The translations under genes were made by a program, and so were the position numbers. Shown here in pieces: positions 51,101 to 60,519 of a DNA stretch of 64,000 bases. This stretch comes from JAISFI01 sp031553775. GTDB lineage: Bacteria; Bacteroidota; Bacteroidia; Bacteroidales; Azobacteroidaceae. Every line of letters starts with the position of its first letter. Position 1 is the stretch's first letter. The notes beneath the pieces were generated by a model, which did no database searches, was not told where the DNA came from, and saw only the letters and a program-made list of their open reading frames with translations. The DNA is taken from contig JAVBLA010000036.1 in NCBI GenBank assembly GCA_031553775.1, positions 1 to 64,000 of the forward strand, in the 5' to 3' direction.

Positions 51101-53103
51101 TAGACCAGGCCACCATAGACCGCATCCAGAACGCTGCCCAAATATACGACGTCGTTTCGGATTTTGTCACTCTTCGGAAAAGAGGGGTGAATTATGTAGG
51201 TCTATGCCCCTTTCATGAGGATAAAACGCCTTCTTTTTATGTTTCTCCGGCGAAAAACATTTGTAAATGTTTTGCCTGTGGGGAAGGTGGAACGCCGATT
51301 CATTTCGTAATGAAGCATGAGCAGTTAGCCTATACGGATGCTCTGAAATTTTTAGCCAAAAAATATGGACTAGAAGTCAAGGAACAGGAACTTACCGATG
51401 AGCAGAAACAACAGCAAAGCGACCGGGAAAGTATGTTCATCCTCAATGGGTTTGCGCAAAAAGCCTTCACGACCAATCTTTTTGAACATATCGAAGGAAA
51501 AAGCGTGGGGTTATCTTATTTCCGCGAACGGGGTTTCCGGGAAGATATCATTTCCAAATTCCAGTTGGGCTATAGCCTCGAAGAAAAAGATGCATTTTCA
51601 AAACAAGCCCTGAATGCCGGTTACAAACAGTCTTTTCTGGAAAAGACCGGTTTATCGATCACCGGGGATAACAACTATCTGGCCGACCGTTTCAGAGGAA
51701 GGGTGATTTTCCCTGTACATTCCCTCTCCGGAAAGGTTGTTGCTTTTGGGGGTAGAACCCTGAAAAAAGACGCCAAAATAGCCAAATACGTCAACTCTCC
51801 CGAAAGCGAGATCTACCACAAGAGCAACGAACTGTACGGCATCTTCTTTGCCCGGCAGGCCATGGTAAAACACGACCGTTGCTTCCTGGTGGAAGGATAT
51901 ACAGATGTTATTTCCATGCATCAGGCTGGTATCGAGAATGTCGTCGCATCTTCCGGTACGGCTTTAACTCATGGACAGATCCGCCTGATCCGGCGCTTTA
52001 CCCCGAATATTACCGTATTATACGATGGCGATGCCGCCGGGATCAAAGCTGCCTTAAGAGGAATCGATTTGCTCCTGGAAGAAGGGATGAATATAAAAGT
52101 AGTGTTGCTGCCCGACGGAGAAGATCCCGATTCTTTTGCACACAAACAAAATGCAAGTTCTTTTATTCAATACATTACGGATAAACAATCGGATTTTATC
52201 CAGTTCAAAGCCAAGTTATTGTTAAAAGAAGCCGGAGAAGATCCTATCAAACGGGCCAATCTGATCACAGATGTAGTCAGTAGCATTGCCATTATCCCTG
52301 AAGAAATAGTACGTTCGGTTTATATTAAAGAATGTGCGCGCATTCTCGATTCGGACGAGAAGGTGTTATTGAATGAAATTTCTAAAAAAAGGAAGGTCAT
52401 TCTCGAACAGAAAAAAACAGTGGCAAGCAGAACAGAAGACCTACCGCCTGTTCCGGACGACATTCCCCCTCCCCTATCTCCGGAAGATGTTCCTTTTATC
52501 CCGGAAGGGTATCCTCCTGCGGCACCCGCACCTAAAAAATATCCCTTCGATGCATTTGAATTAGCTGTGTTGCGTTATATTGTACGTTATGGAGAACGTG
52601 TTTTATATGCCACAGAAGACGAAGAAACAGAAGAGTTACAACATGTCAAAGTAGTGGAATATATTGCCGATGACCTGCATTCCGATGATCTGGATTTTAT
52701 GAACCCGGTACACAAGCAAATGTTGGATGAGGCATTGGCCAAATCGGCTGACGAATCGTTTATTGCCGAACGGTATTTTTTATCTCATCCGGACCCTGTA
52801 ATCAGCAAATTAGCGGTCAATTTAGTCAGCGACAAGTATCCCCTGAGTAAATATCACTCTAAGTTTCAGAAGATCGAAGAAGAATCAGACCGGTTGCTGG
52901 ATATTATCCCGTACGATCTGATGGTTTTGAAAGAAGCTACCCTCCGGAAACAAATCGCAGAGGTAAACCAGGCCATTAAGGATTTGCAGGTGAAAAGCGA
53001 TACTTCAGAAGTTTTGGATCTGATTAAACTTCTGGCTCAGTTGAAAGAAACCCAGAAACTCTTTTCTAAAAAATTAGGAGAACGGATCGTCTTGAAGATG
53101 TAA
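51097..53103 (+). CDS. dnaG: DNA primase
   Basis: Makes RNA primers for replication. The 668-residue protein has the CHC2 zinc-binding domain at the N-terminus (GLCPFHEDKTPSF, NICKCFACGEGG), the TOPRIM domain (FLVEGYTDVISMHQAG; DGDAAG) at about 250-340, and a helicase-binding C-terminal helical domain. I use the ATG at 51097, giving an ATGA overlap with the peptidase; the ATG at 51088 would add three residues. A Pro-rich linker (about 450-480) joins the catalytic and C-terminal domains. Cotranscription with a peptidase gene is odd, since primase is more often beside rpsU or rpoD in other phyla. Confidence 0.96.
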   Translation: MIDQATIDRIQNAAQIYDVVSDFVTLRKRGVNYVGLCPFHEDKTPSFYVSPAKNICKCFACGEGGTPIHFVMKHEQLAYTDALKFLAKKYGLEVKEQELTDEQKQQQSDRESMFILNGFAQKAFTTNLFEHIEGKSVGLSYFRERGFREDIISKFQLGYSLEEKDAFSKQALNAGYKQSFLEKTGLSITGDNNYLADRFRGRVIFPVHSLSGKVVAFGGRTLKKDAKIAKYVNSPESEIYHKSNELYGIFFARQAMVKHDRCFLVEGYTDVISMHQAGIENVVASSGTALTHGQIRLIRRFTPNITVLYDGDAAGIKAALRGIDLLLEEGMNIKVVLLPDGEDPDSFAHKQNASSFIQYITDKQSDFIQFKAKLLLKEAGEDPIKRANLITDVVSSIAIIPEEIVRSVYIKECARILDSDEKVLLNEISKKRKVILEQKKTVASRTEDLPPVPDDIPPPLSPEDVPFIPEGYPPAAPAPKKYPFDAFELAVLRYIVRYGERVLYATEDEETEELQHVKVVEYIADDLHSDDLDFMNPVHKQMLDEALAKSADESFIAERYFLSHPDPVISKLAVNLVSDKYPLSKYHSKFQKIEEESDRLLDIIPYDLMVLKEATLRKQIAEVNQAIKDLQVKSDTSEVLDLIKLLAQLKETQKLFSKKLGERIVLKM

Positions 53104-53117
53104 ATTCCGGATCCGTT

Positions 53118-55475
53118 CTATCCTTTATTCATCAAAGTATATTTCCTGAACGCCCATCCGACCCATCCGAGCAGAAGAATAACAGAGCCTGCTATAAGTG
53201 CCACACCGTTCTCTGTTTCTGCATTGCCTGCATAACTATGCATTCCTCCCAGAAAATAATTTACGCCAAAATAAGTCATCAGCACAGAGGCAAAAATCAC
53301 CAACATATAGGCATGAAAGAAAAAAGTATCGGCAAACCATTTTAACGTACGGGTGTGAAATACCAACGACATCAGCATAAAAGTAATCAATGCCCAGACT
53401 TCTTTCGGATCCCATCCCCAATACCGTCCCCAGGAAACATTCGCCCAAATGGCACCTACAAAAATGCCCGCTGCCATGAAGAATGTAGCCGGATACAGGA
53501 ATATTTCACTCAGAACCCTCAACCGGTCGATTGAAACCCGGATTATAGAAAGATTTTCTTTTGTAGTGAACAGCAGGATCGTAAAGGAAGAAAGACTGTT
53601 CAATACCATAAATCCGGTAAGGGCATAAGCGAACATCAGCAAAGAAACGTGGATACTCAATAAAGGGGAAGATAAAACCGGTACCAATGGAGTAATTTTA
53701 GGGTTCATCATACCCAACCGGGCTACCAGCAAGGCAAAACCGGATATCAAAAAACCGAAAGGAATAACGAGCGGTGAAAATTTCCGCAAACACAACGAAA
53801 CGAGCATCGCGCACCAGGCAATGAGCAGCATGGTTTCAAAACCATTAGACATCGGTATACGTCCCCCGATATATGTGCGGCAAACCAGGATAAAAGTAAA
53901 GATGATAAAGAAGCAAATTAACAACACTGAAAAAGCCCGGGATATCTCCGGCATTTTTCTGTTCTGCAGTGTCTGAATGATGAAAAATATCAGGGCACAA
54001 AGTCCAATAGCCAGACAAGGCATGAAAAACCATTGAAAAATATCAGACTGGTTATAAATCAATTCTACTGTCCGGTGCAAATTGGTTGGGATAGTAGATC
54101 CTCCCTGCAGCTGCTGGTAAGATTCCAGTTTTTCCAGGAGCATAGATACCTGTTCAGCATCCCCAGTCCGGAGAGCCGCTCCATACATCGGAAAAAATCT
54201 GCGGATGAACAAGCCATTGTTTACGGCAATGGAATCCGGAAGCTCGTCACCGGTAGAAACCCAATGTATACTTCCATGATTATTATATGGAAATATTTTG
54301 ATTAGCATTCCACTTTGCAACATATTAATCAGTTGGATTTTTTCATCCAGTTTAACTGCTTCTTTCGTCAAAGGAGATTGTTGGCTTCCAAGGTGTTCCT
54401 GTAAATATGGAGCTAATTTATATTGTCCGGAACGATAAAAATCCATATAAGAAGCCGTTTGTTTTCCGATTACTTGTTGGAGTTCCTCATGCTCAATGGT
54501 AAGCAGTTCTACAGATTGCCACTTTTGGGTAAAAAACAGCCAGCCGGACAGAACTTGTTCCGCATTGGCATATCGATATTCCGTTTTACCGGTGAGTTTC
54601 ATCGTAAAATCTCTGGCAAAGGTTTGCAGGGGAGCAATGCGCCCATCGTACATCATCCAGATCTTTCCGAACTTCCGGGCCTGTTCTTTATCGATCGTGA
54701 GACTGTCTTTCGACAAGGTTGCCGATTGAAGGGAGAAAGCAGTTATACAAAATACAATAACCAATACCGTTTTTTTCAGCAAAGGATCGCGAATAAGTTT
54801 TCTGAAACGGCCATTTTTATCGAGCAACAGGATAAGCATACTCAGAAAAAGGGCAAAATATCCTGCATAAGTTACCGGTATCCCATAAATATCCCGGCTC
54901 ACACTCAAAATACTGCCTTGCATATCGCTGTCAAAAGAAGCCTGATAAAAACGGAATCCTTTATATTTTAATATTTTATTCATAGAGATGCCTGCTTCGA
55001 AACGGGTATTTATTTTCAGGTCCTCCACTTCTACATGACTGATATAGTCGGCCGGAGATCCTGTACCCGGATAATATTCCACCTGAAAATCAAGCAATTT
55101 CAGATTGAAAGGCATCGCAATTTCCCGTCCTTTCTCTTCAAGAAAATAATGAGTAGAAGCATCTTTTCTCAAATGAATCGTTCCACTTTGAGAAGTAAAA
55201 TGAGTGACACATGCCCCCAATAGTATCAGGATCAAAGAAATATGTAAACAAAACACAGGTATTTTATGGTGAACTCCCTGCAAAAGGAGATAGAAAAGAG
55301 CATAAACGGAAAGTACCAGCCAACAGGCAATAAACCAGGCTGTTCCGTAAAATTTTTGCACAACAAGATTTGTCCCGTTATTTTTCTCGTAAAATGTGGC
55401 AATAAGCAATACCACAGTCAATAGAATATAAAAAAGGAAAGCGATTTTACCGGAAAGACGGGCAAGATGATTCAT
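53118..55475 (-). CDS. ccsBA: Fused cytochrome c biogenesis protein (ResB-CcsA)
   Basis: A 785-residue System II cytochrome c synthase of the fused CcsBA type. The N-terminal third is ResB/CcsB-like with membrane helices at about 10-30, 45-65, 75-95 and 210-225 around a periplasmic segment; the C-terminal third is CcsA-like with the haem-handling WWD-type motif (WANVSWGRYWGWDPKEVWAL) at about residues 687-706, flanked by histidines and six or more helices. It attaches haem to apocytochrome c in the periplasm. It is convergent with dnaG. The hairpin upstream (55481-55578) isolates it from the HAD-lipoprotein gene on the same strand. Confidence 0.92.
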   Translation of the reverse strand: MNHLARLSGKIAFLFYILLTVVLLIATFYEKNNGTNLVVQKFYGTAWFIACWLVLSVYALFYLLLQGVHHKIPVFCLHISLILILLGACVTHFTSQSGTIHLRKDASTHYFLEEKGREIAMPFNLKLLDFQVEYYPGTGSPADYISHVEVEDLKINTRFEAGISMNKILKYKGFRFYQASFDSDMQGSILSVSRDIYGIPVTYAGYFALFLSMLILLLDKNGRFRKLIRDPLLKKTVLVIVFCITAFSLQSATLSKDSLTIDKEQARKFGKIWMMYDGRIAPLQTFARDFTMKLTGKTEYRYANAEQVLSGWLFFTQKWQSVELLTIEHEELQQVIGKQTASYMDFYRSGQYKLAPYLQEHLGSQQSPLTKEAVKLDEKIQLINMLQSGMLIKIFPYNNHGSIHWVSTGDELPDSIAVNNGLFIRRFFPMYGAALRTGDAEQVSMLLEKLESYQQLQGGSTIPTNLHRTVELIYNQSDIFQWFFMPCLAIGLCALIFFIIQTLQNRKMPEISRAFSVLLICFFIIFTFILVCRTYIGGRIPMSNGFETMLLIAWCAMLVSLCLRKFSPLVIPFGFLISGFALLVARLGMMNPKITPLVPVLSSPLLSIHVSLLMFAYALTGFMVLNSLSSFTILLFTTKENLSIIRVSIDRLRVLSEIFLYPATFFMAAGIFVGAIWANVSWGRYWGWDPKEVWALITFMLMSLVFHTRTLKWFADTFFFHAYMLVIFASVLMTYFGVNYFLGGMHSYAGNAETENGVALIAGSVILLLGWVGWAFRKYTLMNKG

Positions 55476-55480
55476 TTTTG

Positions 55481-55578
55481 GGAACTAAAAGATAAAAACT
55501 AAAAATTAAAAGATCGAGTCATCAGGTAATCCTGAACTCATGTCAGTTTTTAGTTTTTATCTTTTAGTTTTTAGTTCC
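55481..55578 (-). terminator. Long AT-rich hairpin between HAD lipoprotein and ccsBA genes
   Basis: GGAACTAAAAGATAAAAACT (55481-55500) and its continuation pair with AGTTTTTATCTTTTAG (within 55552-55567) and the terminal TAGTTCC; a nested CAGG-TAAT-CCTG hairpin lies inside. The arms contain TTTTTAG repeats. It probably terminates the HAD-lipoprotein transcript on the minus strand. Confidence 0.7.
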
Positions 55579-55591
55579 TCCAAAGGTACTA

Positions 55592-56599
55592 TTATTTCTC
55601 AAAAGAGAAGACTTTGGCAAAGTCATTTTTCATATCCACAATTATCCAGCCTTTCTGTTGTCCTTCCGTGAGTGCTGCATCTAATTTGCCGACAGGGGAA
55701 TTTTTATCGTAGGCATATTCCCTTTCCGCATCCGTATGATGGAGTATCAAAGAAAGATTGGGACGGGTATTTGTAGACGTCCATTGCAGCATTTGCAAAT
55801 CACCATCAGAATTACCAAATGCCAAGATAGGTTTACGGCCTATCAATTGAAAAATACCTACCGGTTTTCCTACATTGTCATCATTATGCCACAATTCCGG
55901 GGTATATACTACTTCAAAAGAATCTCCTTTGGCTTGAAATTTAGCTTTCAACATGGTTCCAATAACCTGTTCTGGAGCGATTCCATAGGCCTTCTCACTG
56001 AATGTACGGATAAATTGGCTGGAACCGCCGGAAACGATATAAGTCTTGAAGCCGTTCTCACGCAAATATTGTAAGAGTTCTACCATAGGCAGATAAGTGA
56101 GTTCCCTGTAAGGTTTGCCGTATTTTACATGTTTGGCAGTATCAAGCCAGGCTGTCGCCACCTGAGTGAACGCATCCGGATTTAAAGCAGTATGAGAGAT
56201 AGCGAAAGCCTCAGCTATGCCTTTTTCTCCGAATTTCATAAAAGCAGCCTTATCTCCGCTTACCAGTGCCTTGATTTCCGGTTTTTTTAGCAACGCCGGA
56301 TCTTTTTCTGCAATCTGCTTCGTGGAGAATAAAGAATAAATTACTTCAAAATACAAGGGCTGTTCACACCACAAGGTACCATCATTATCGAAAGTAGCGA
56401 TACGTTCTTCCACCGGAACAAAATTAGTTGAACCTGTGGTAGTGACTTCTTTCACAAAATCAATGATCTTTTGTTTATTAGGAGTATTCTTCCAGGATGG
56501 GAGCGGATCTTTCTTTGCTGTTGTTTCCTCTTTCTTTTGAGGTGTGCATGCTATCAAGGCCATGCACATTAACAATGTTGGAAAATTAAATAGTTTCAT
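55592..56599 (-). CDS. HAD-family phosphatase lipoprotein
   Basis: A 335-residue lipoprotein with signal peptide and lipobox LIAC (Cys18). The mature part is a HAD hydrolase: motif I TFDNDGTLWCEQP (Asp nucleophile and the general acid Asp), motif II IVSGGSSQFI, and motif IV AFGNSDGDLQM. The fold resembles phosphoserine-phosphatase-like enzymes, but being envelope-located it is more likely a periplasmic acid phosphatase. It has a 34-residue Lys/Glu/Thr-rich linker after the lipid anchor. It is 42 bases from moxR on the same strand. Confidence 0.85.
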   Translation of the reverse strand: MKLFNFPTLLMCMALIACTPQKKEETTAKKDPLPSWKNTPNKQKIIDFVKEVTTTGSTNFVPVEERIATFDNDGTLWCEQPLYFEVIYSLFSTKQIAEKDPALLKKPEIKALVSGDKAAFMKFGEKGIAEAFAISHTALNPDAFTQVATAWLDTAKHVKYGKPYRELTYLPMVELLQYLRENGFKTYIVSGGSSQFIRTFSEKAYGIAPEQVIGTMLKAKFQAKGDSFEVVYTPELWHNDDNVGKPVGIFQLIGRKPILAFGNSDGDLQMLQWTSTNTRPNLSLILHHTDAEREYAYDKNSPVGKLDAALTEGQQKGWIIVDMKNDFAKVFSFEK

Positions 56600-56641
56600 A
56601 GAAAATGTAATTGAAAATTGTTATAAATAATTATTTGTTTT

Positions 56642-57601
56642 TTAGGAAACGGATATGTTTTTTAAGACAGTGTCGACCACAGCATTGGCATCTACCCGGT
56701 CGGCATTGGCTTCATAACTTAATATCAGGCGATGACGCAACACATCATGTGCTATGAAACGAATATCATCGGGAGTTACGCTTTTGCGGCCATCCATCCA
56801 GGCTACGGCACGGGAACATTTATCCAGGGCGATGGTTCCCCGGGGACTGGCTCCGTAGTTGGTCCAGCGGGCCAGGTCTTTACTGAATTGATCCGGATAG
56901 CGAGTGGCTGAAACAATATCCACCATATATTTTTCGGCTGCAGTACTTACTTCAATATTATTGATTTCTTTACGGGCATCGAAGATTGTTTTCTGATCGA
57001 TCGGTGTAACCTTCTGCACGTCTCCCTTACTTTCGTTCCGCACCAACTCTACAATCTTAGCTTCTTCTGCAGCACTGGGATAATCGATTTCTATTTTCAT
57101 CACAAAACGATCCAGCTGCGCTTCCGGCAAAGGATAAGTACCTTCCTGTTCTACCGGATTCTGAGTAGCCAATACCATGAAAAGAGGTTCCATTTTATAA
57201 GTTTTCCCTGCAACGGAAACCTGTCGTTCTTCCATTGCTTCCAGCAAAGCCGACTGCACTTTAGCCGGCGCCCGGTTAATTTCGTCGGCCAATACCAGGT
57301 TACTGAATATCGGGCCGGGTTGGAAAACAAATTTTTCTTTGGATTCCGGCTGGTATATTTCCGTACCGGTAACGTCGGAAGGTAACAGGTCAGGAGTAAA
57401 CTGGATACGGCTTAATTTACAGGCCAGATTGCTCGCCAACGCTTTTACTGCACGTGTTTTCGCTAATCCTGGAAGCCCTTCCAGTAAAACATTCCCATCA
57501 GTTAACAGGGCAATGATAATTTTAGAAATTACATTTTCCTGCCCGATAATGCTTTGTCCCATACTTTTTTTCAGGGACTGAATTTGTTCCAAAGTAGTCA
57601 T
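56642..57601 (-). CDS. MoxR-family AAA+ ATPase
   Basis: A 319-residue MoxR-type AAA+ ATPase from the ATG at 57601 (MTTLEQIQSLKKSMGQSIIG); the longer frame from 57700 crosses the dispersed repeat and is unlikely. Walker A is GLPGLAKT, Walker B LVLADEINRAPAKV, sensor 1 MVLATQNPVEQEGTYPL, and the C-terminal lid follows the Arg-containing PRGTIALDK. MoxR proteins act as chaperones for VWA-domain and DUF58 proteins, which are encoded just across the intergenic region on the opposite strand (58095-63753). The divergent arrangement is unusual because moxR and bat genes are normally cotranscribed. Confidence 0.93.
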   Translation of the reverse strand: MTTLEQIQSLKKSMGQSIIGQENVISKIIIALLTDGNVLLEGLPGLAKTRAVKALASNLACKLSRIQFTPDLLPSDVTGTEIYQPESKEKFVFQPGPIFSNLVLADEINRAPAKVQSALLEAMEERQVSVAGKTYKMEPLFMVLATQNPVEQEGTYPLPEAQLDRFVMKIEIDYPSAAEEAKIVELVRNESKGDVQKVTPIDQKTIFDARKEINNIEVSTAAEKYMVDIVSATRYPDQFSKDLARWTNYGASPRGTIALDKCSRAVAWMDGRKSVTPDDIRFIAHDVLRHRLILSYEANADRVDANAVVDTVLKNISVS

Positions 57602-57680
57602 ATCTGAGTTGTATTTGATTTTATGTTTATCGTACTTTAAATAAACCAATATTGAACGAAATTGTTCAGTGGGATGAATG

Positions 57681-57816
57681 TTCCTTTTTTTGCTGCGCAA
57701 AAAAAGGAACCAAAAAAAGGCGCTGCGTCGAAATGAACTCGTTCGCTCGCTATGCTCTCTCCCTCAAACAGCTTTTCGACAACAAGGTATTGTCCCCCTA
57801 CCCCCAAAGGGGGATT
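57681..57816 (-). repeat. Dispersed intergenic repeat, copy 2 (inverted)
   Basis: Reverse-complement copy of the element at 2-138, about nine in ten positions identical. This copy keeps a perfect hairpin TTCCTTTTTTTGC-TGC-GCAAAAAAAGGAA (57681-57709), then the GAACTCGTTCGCTCGC block, a GTCGAAA...TTTCGAC pair, CAAGGTATTGTCCCCC and a C5/G5 hairpin. It lies between moxR and the divergent bat operon. Confidence 0.8.
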
Positions 57817-58094
57817 GACCCGGCTTCGCCCGGGTTGGATTGGCAGGTGTTGTTGGTATATTGCAAAAATGTGTGATTGATAATCGCTCAAAATATGATT
57901 ATCATCCAATATCCACATCTGTATCTGTCGGAACCATCACCCAGGTTAGGATAATTATCTGCCCGCCCCGATGTTCCAACAACCCCACATAAAATGATGT
58001 CTACCGTATCACTATATTTTCTAACCAATAACACAAAACCGTGAACTTTTTCAAAAATAAATGGTTTACATAATGTCAACATCTTGTAAAAAAC
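57817..58094. other. Upstream region of the bat operon, no gene
   Basis: About 280 bases without a convincing reading frame. It contains an ACCCGG-CTTCGC-CCGGGT hairpin (57818-57835) next to the repeat and then AT-rich sequence up to the DUF58 start. No TTTG/TAnnTTTG promoter at consensus spacing is seen on the plus strand. Confidence 0.5.
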
Positions 58095-59024
58095 ATGAAC
58101 CGACAAGTTTATCCGATTGAAGTAGTCACCACTTTAAACGACCTGATGCGTTTCGAATATATGGTAGAAGCCGGGAATATTCTTCCCAAACATCCCATAT
58201 ATTCCCTACTAGCAGGACGTCACGATGCTAAGGTACGCGGCCGAGGACTTGACTTCGAAGAAGTCAGGGTATACACTCCGGGCGATGATATCCGGAATAT
58301 CGACTGGAAGGTTACCGCACGTGCACAGGATACCTATTCCAAAGTATTCAATGAAGAAAAAGAAAGGCCTACTTTTACGGTTGTAGATCAGAGTTCCCTG
58401 ATGTTTTTCGGCTCACAACGATATGTAAAGTCAGTGATAGCTGCACAATTGGCAGCCTTGTCCGGATTTTACACCATTAAACGGGGTGACCGTTTCGGCG
58501 GTTTGATATTCAATGAAGAAGGACATGATTATGTGTCTCCCAAAAGGAGTAAAGCGCTTGTTCAACACTTTTTGCAATTATTGGTGAACCGTAATCAGGT
58601 ATTGCCACTACAAAAGCAAATCAAACCACAACCGGGTTTGTTAAGTGAAATGTTGCAACGTACCCGAGAAACTATTACTCACGATTATGTATTAACAGTT
58701 ATTACCGATATTCTCACTTTTGACGATGAAAGTAAACATCATCTGCGGAGCATGGCCTTTCATAACGACATCATTCTGGTCCATATCCAGGACCCGATGG
58801 ATCAAATGCTTCCGGAAGGACGAATTGTTCTTGGCGACGGAGAAAAACAAATCGCCTGGAATAATAAGAAAAATAAATGGGGAGAAAAATACACCATCGA
58901 TTATCATAAACGCCTGTCCGGATTGATCGAAGAATTCCGTCATTATAAGATCCCTGTTTCCATTATCAGTACAGATATTCCACTGGAAGAACAAATCAAA
59001 AAAAGTAATAAAATCAATTTTTAG
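58095..59024 (+). CDS. DUF58-domain protein of the bat operon
   Basis: A 309-residue cytosolic protein with the DUF58 signature: LLAGRHDAKVRGRGLDFEEV and YTPGDDIRNIDWKVTAR at about residues 40-78, then a VWA-like fold carrying TFTVVDQSSLMFFGS and VITDILTFDDE. DUF58 proteins pair with MoxR ATPases. First gene of the plus-strand bat cluster; the next gene starts immediately after its stop codon (TAG/ATG adjacent). Confidence 0.88.
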   Translation: MNRQVYPIEVVTTLNDLMRFEYMVEAGNILPKHPIYSLLAGRHDAKVRGRGLDFEEVRVYTPGDDIRNIDWKVTARAQDTYSKVFNEEKERPTFTVVDQSSLMFFGSQRYVKSVIAAQLAALSGFYTIKRGDRFGGLIFNEEGHDYVSPKRSKALVQHFLQLLVNRNQVLPLQKQIKPQPGLLSEMLQRTRETITHDYVLTVITDILTFDDESKHHLRSMAFHNDIILVHIQDPMDQMLPEGRIVLGDGEKQIAWNNKKNKWGEKYTIDYHKRLSGLIEEFRHYKIPVSIISTDIPLEEQIKKSNKINF

Positions 59025-59498
59025 ATGGATACACTAGGACAATTGATAGAACCCTCTCCCATTTCTTTCACACCGGAAGCTCCGGGGTGGAAAGTGATGC
59101 TTTTATTGCTATTGGCCGTCATATTCCTGATTTCTTTAGCATGGTGGTTCTATTACCGTAAAAACAGATACAGGCAGATTGCCATTCAGTTCCTTCAGGA
59201 TCTGGAATCAGCAACGGGAAAGACGCATCTCTCTCTCGTTTATTCTGCCAATATGTTGCTCAAACGAATTGCCATGCAACAATATGGCAGGGAAAGAACG
59301 GCCGGCTTGAGAGAACAGGAATGGCTGGATTTTCTCAATGCAACCGGAAAATCTGTAGGATTCGATGAAGAAGACAGGAAACTACTGTCTTTACTTTATG
59401 AAAATTCTAAAACAATCGAAGAAAATCAGATACAAGCTTTTATCGTAAAAACGAAGCAATGGATCAAAACGCATAAAAATGTTTTCAAACCTGTTTAA
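59025..59498 (+). CDS. DUF4381-like membrane protein of the bat operon
   Basis: A 157-residue protein with one membrane helix (VMLLLLLAVIFLISLAWWFYY, about residues 25-44) and a soluble helical remainder, the DUF4381 pattern. It is always found between DUF58 and BatA genes and is thought to form part of the inner-membrane complex, but its function is not established. The BatA gene overlaps its last 20 bases if BatA starts at 59479. Confidence 0.82.
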   Translation: MDTLGQLIEPSPISFTPEAPGWKVMLLLLLAVIFLISLAWWFYYRKNRYRQIAIQFLQDLESATGKTHLSLVYSANMLLKRIAMQQYGRERTAGLREQEWLDFLNATGKSVGFDEEDRKLLSLLYENSKTIEENQIQAFIVKTKQWIKTHKNVFKPV

Positions 59499-60498
59499 CA
59501 TACCTCCCGGCATGCATTTCGAAATAGCCCATCCGTGGGTATTTTTTCTTTTGCCGTTACCGCTACTGATTTATTGGTTGCTGCCTCCCTTACGTAAAAA
59601 AAGGGCAGCTTTGGTGGCTCCTTTTTTTCAACGGGCAACACAAGTGTCCGGACAGCAACCCCGGCATAATGCATGGATATCAAAAAAAGGTTTCTTTTCC
59701 TGGTTTGCCGTATCCCTCTGTTGGATTTTTCTGTTAATAGCAGCTTCCTCCCCTCAGTATGTAGGACAACCGGGCAAAAAAACCAGAACAGTAAGAAGTT
59801 TCCTTATCGCTGCCGATATTTCTTTCAGTATGCAACAAACCGACTGGACAGTAGACGGAACCCGTATGACCCGCTGGGGAGCCGTCAGGTACCTGATGAA
59901 AGATTTCGTAAAAGAACGGAAAAGTGACCAGATCGGACTGGAGATGTTTGCAACGCATGCGTATTTGCAGGCACCGCTGACTACCGACCTTGAAGCCATC
60001 ACCTGGTTACTCGACCAGACAGAAGTAGGTATGGCGGGACAAATGACGAACATTGGGGAAGCGATTGCCTTCAGTATCAAAATCTTCCGTCAGGACACCA
60101 TCAAACAACGAGTATTGTTACTGATGACTGATGGAGTAGACGGAGGAACCGACATTTCACCCTTAGACGCTGCCGAAGCAGCGCGCCGTGACAGCATTAT
60201 CATCTATACCCTCGGTATCGGTAATTCCACCAGCGGAGGTTATGCCATCGACGAAAAACTGCTGACCGAAATTGCACAGACCACAGGAGGTAAATACTTC
60301 CGGGCCGATAGCCAGAAAGAGATGCAGGCAGTGTATACGGAATTAAATAAGCTTCAACCGGTGGAGTATGAAGAGGAGACGTATAAACCGCTTGTCTTAC
60401 TTTATATGTATCCCTTAGGACTTGCGATTTCCATCGCCCTGGTTTTTTATTTCATCAGTGCCTGTATACACCTGATACAAGGTCTCCGGCAACAATAA
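59479..60498 (+). CDS. batA: BatA, VWA-domain membrane protein
   Basis: A 339-residue inner-membrane protein with N-terminal helices at about 15-30 and 68-88 (FFLLPLPLLIYWLLPPLR; WFAVSLCWIFLLIAASSP), a von Willebrand factor A domain (about 100-300) with a MIDAS motif DISFS and the conserved TDGVDGG, and a C-terminal helix (LGLAISIALVFYFI). BatA and BatB associate and are needed for aerotolerance in Bacteroides fragilis. The start could be ATG 59479 or 59512 (MHFEIAHPW), the latter avoiding the overlap. Confidence 0.9.
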   Translation: MFSNLFNIPPGMHFEIAHPWVFFLLPLPLLIYWLLPPLRKKRAALVAPFFQRATQVSGQQPRHNAWISKKGFFSWFAVSLCWIFLLIAASSPQYVGQPGKKTRTVRSFLIAADISFSMQQTDWTVDGTRMTRWGAVRYLMKDFVKERKSDQIGLEMFATHAYLQAPLTTDLEAITWLLDQTEVGMAGQMTNIGEAIAFSIKIFRQDTIKQRVLLLMTDGVDGGTDISPLDAAEAARRDSIIIYTLGIGNSTSGGYAIDEKLLTEIAQTTGGKYFRADSQKEMQAVYTELNKLQPVEYEEETYKPLVLLYMYPLGLAISIALVFYFISACIHLIQGLRQQ

Positions 60499-60519
60499 AC
60501 GACTTAAAAGAAGAAAGCA

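Noticed and set aside
57602..57700. 33-residue N-terminal extension of MoxR
   Set aside because: It passes into the dispersed repeat; family members start near MTTLEQIQSLKK.
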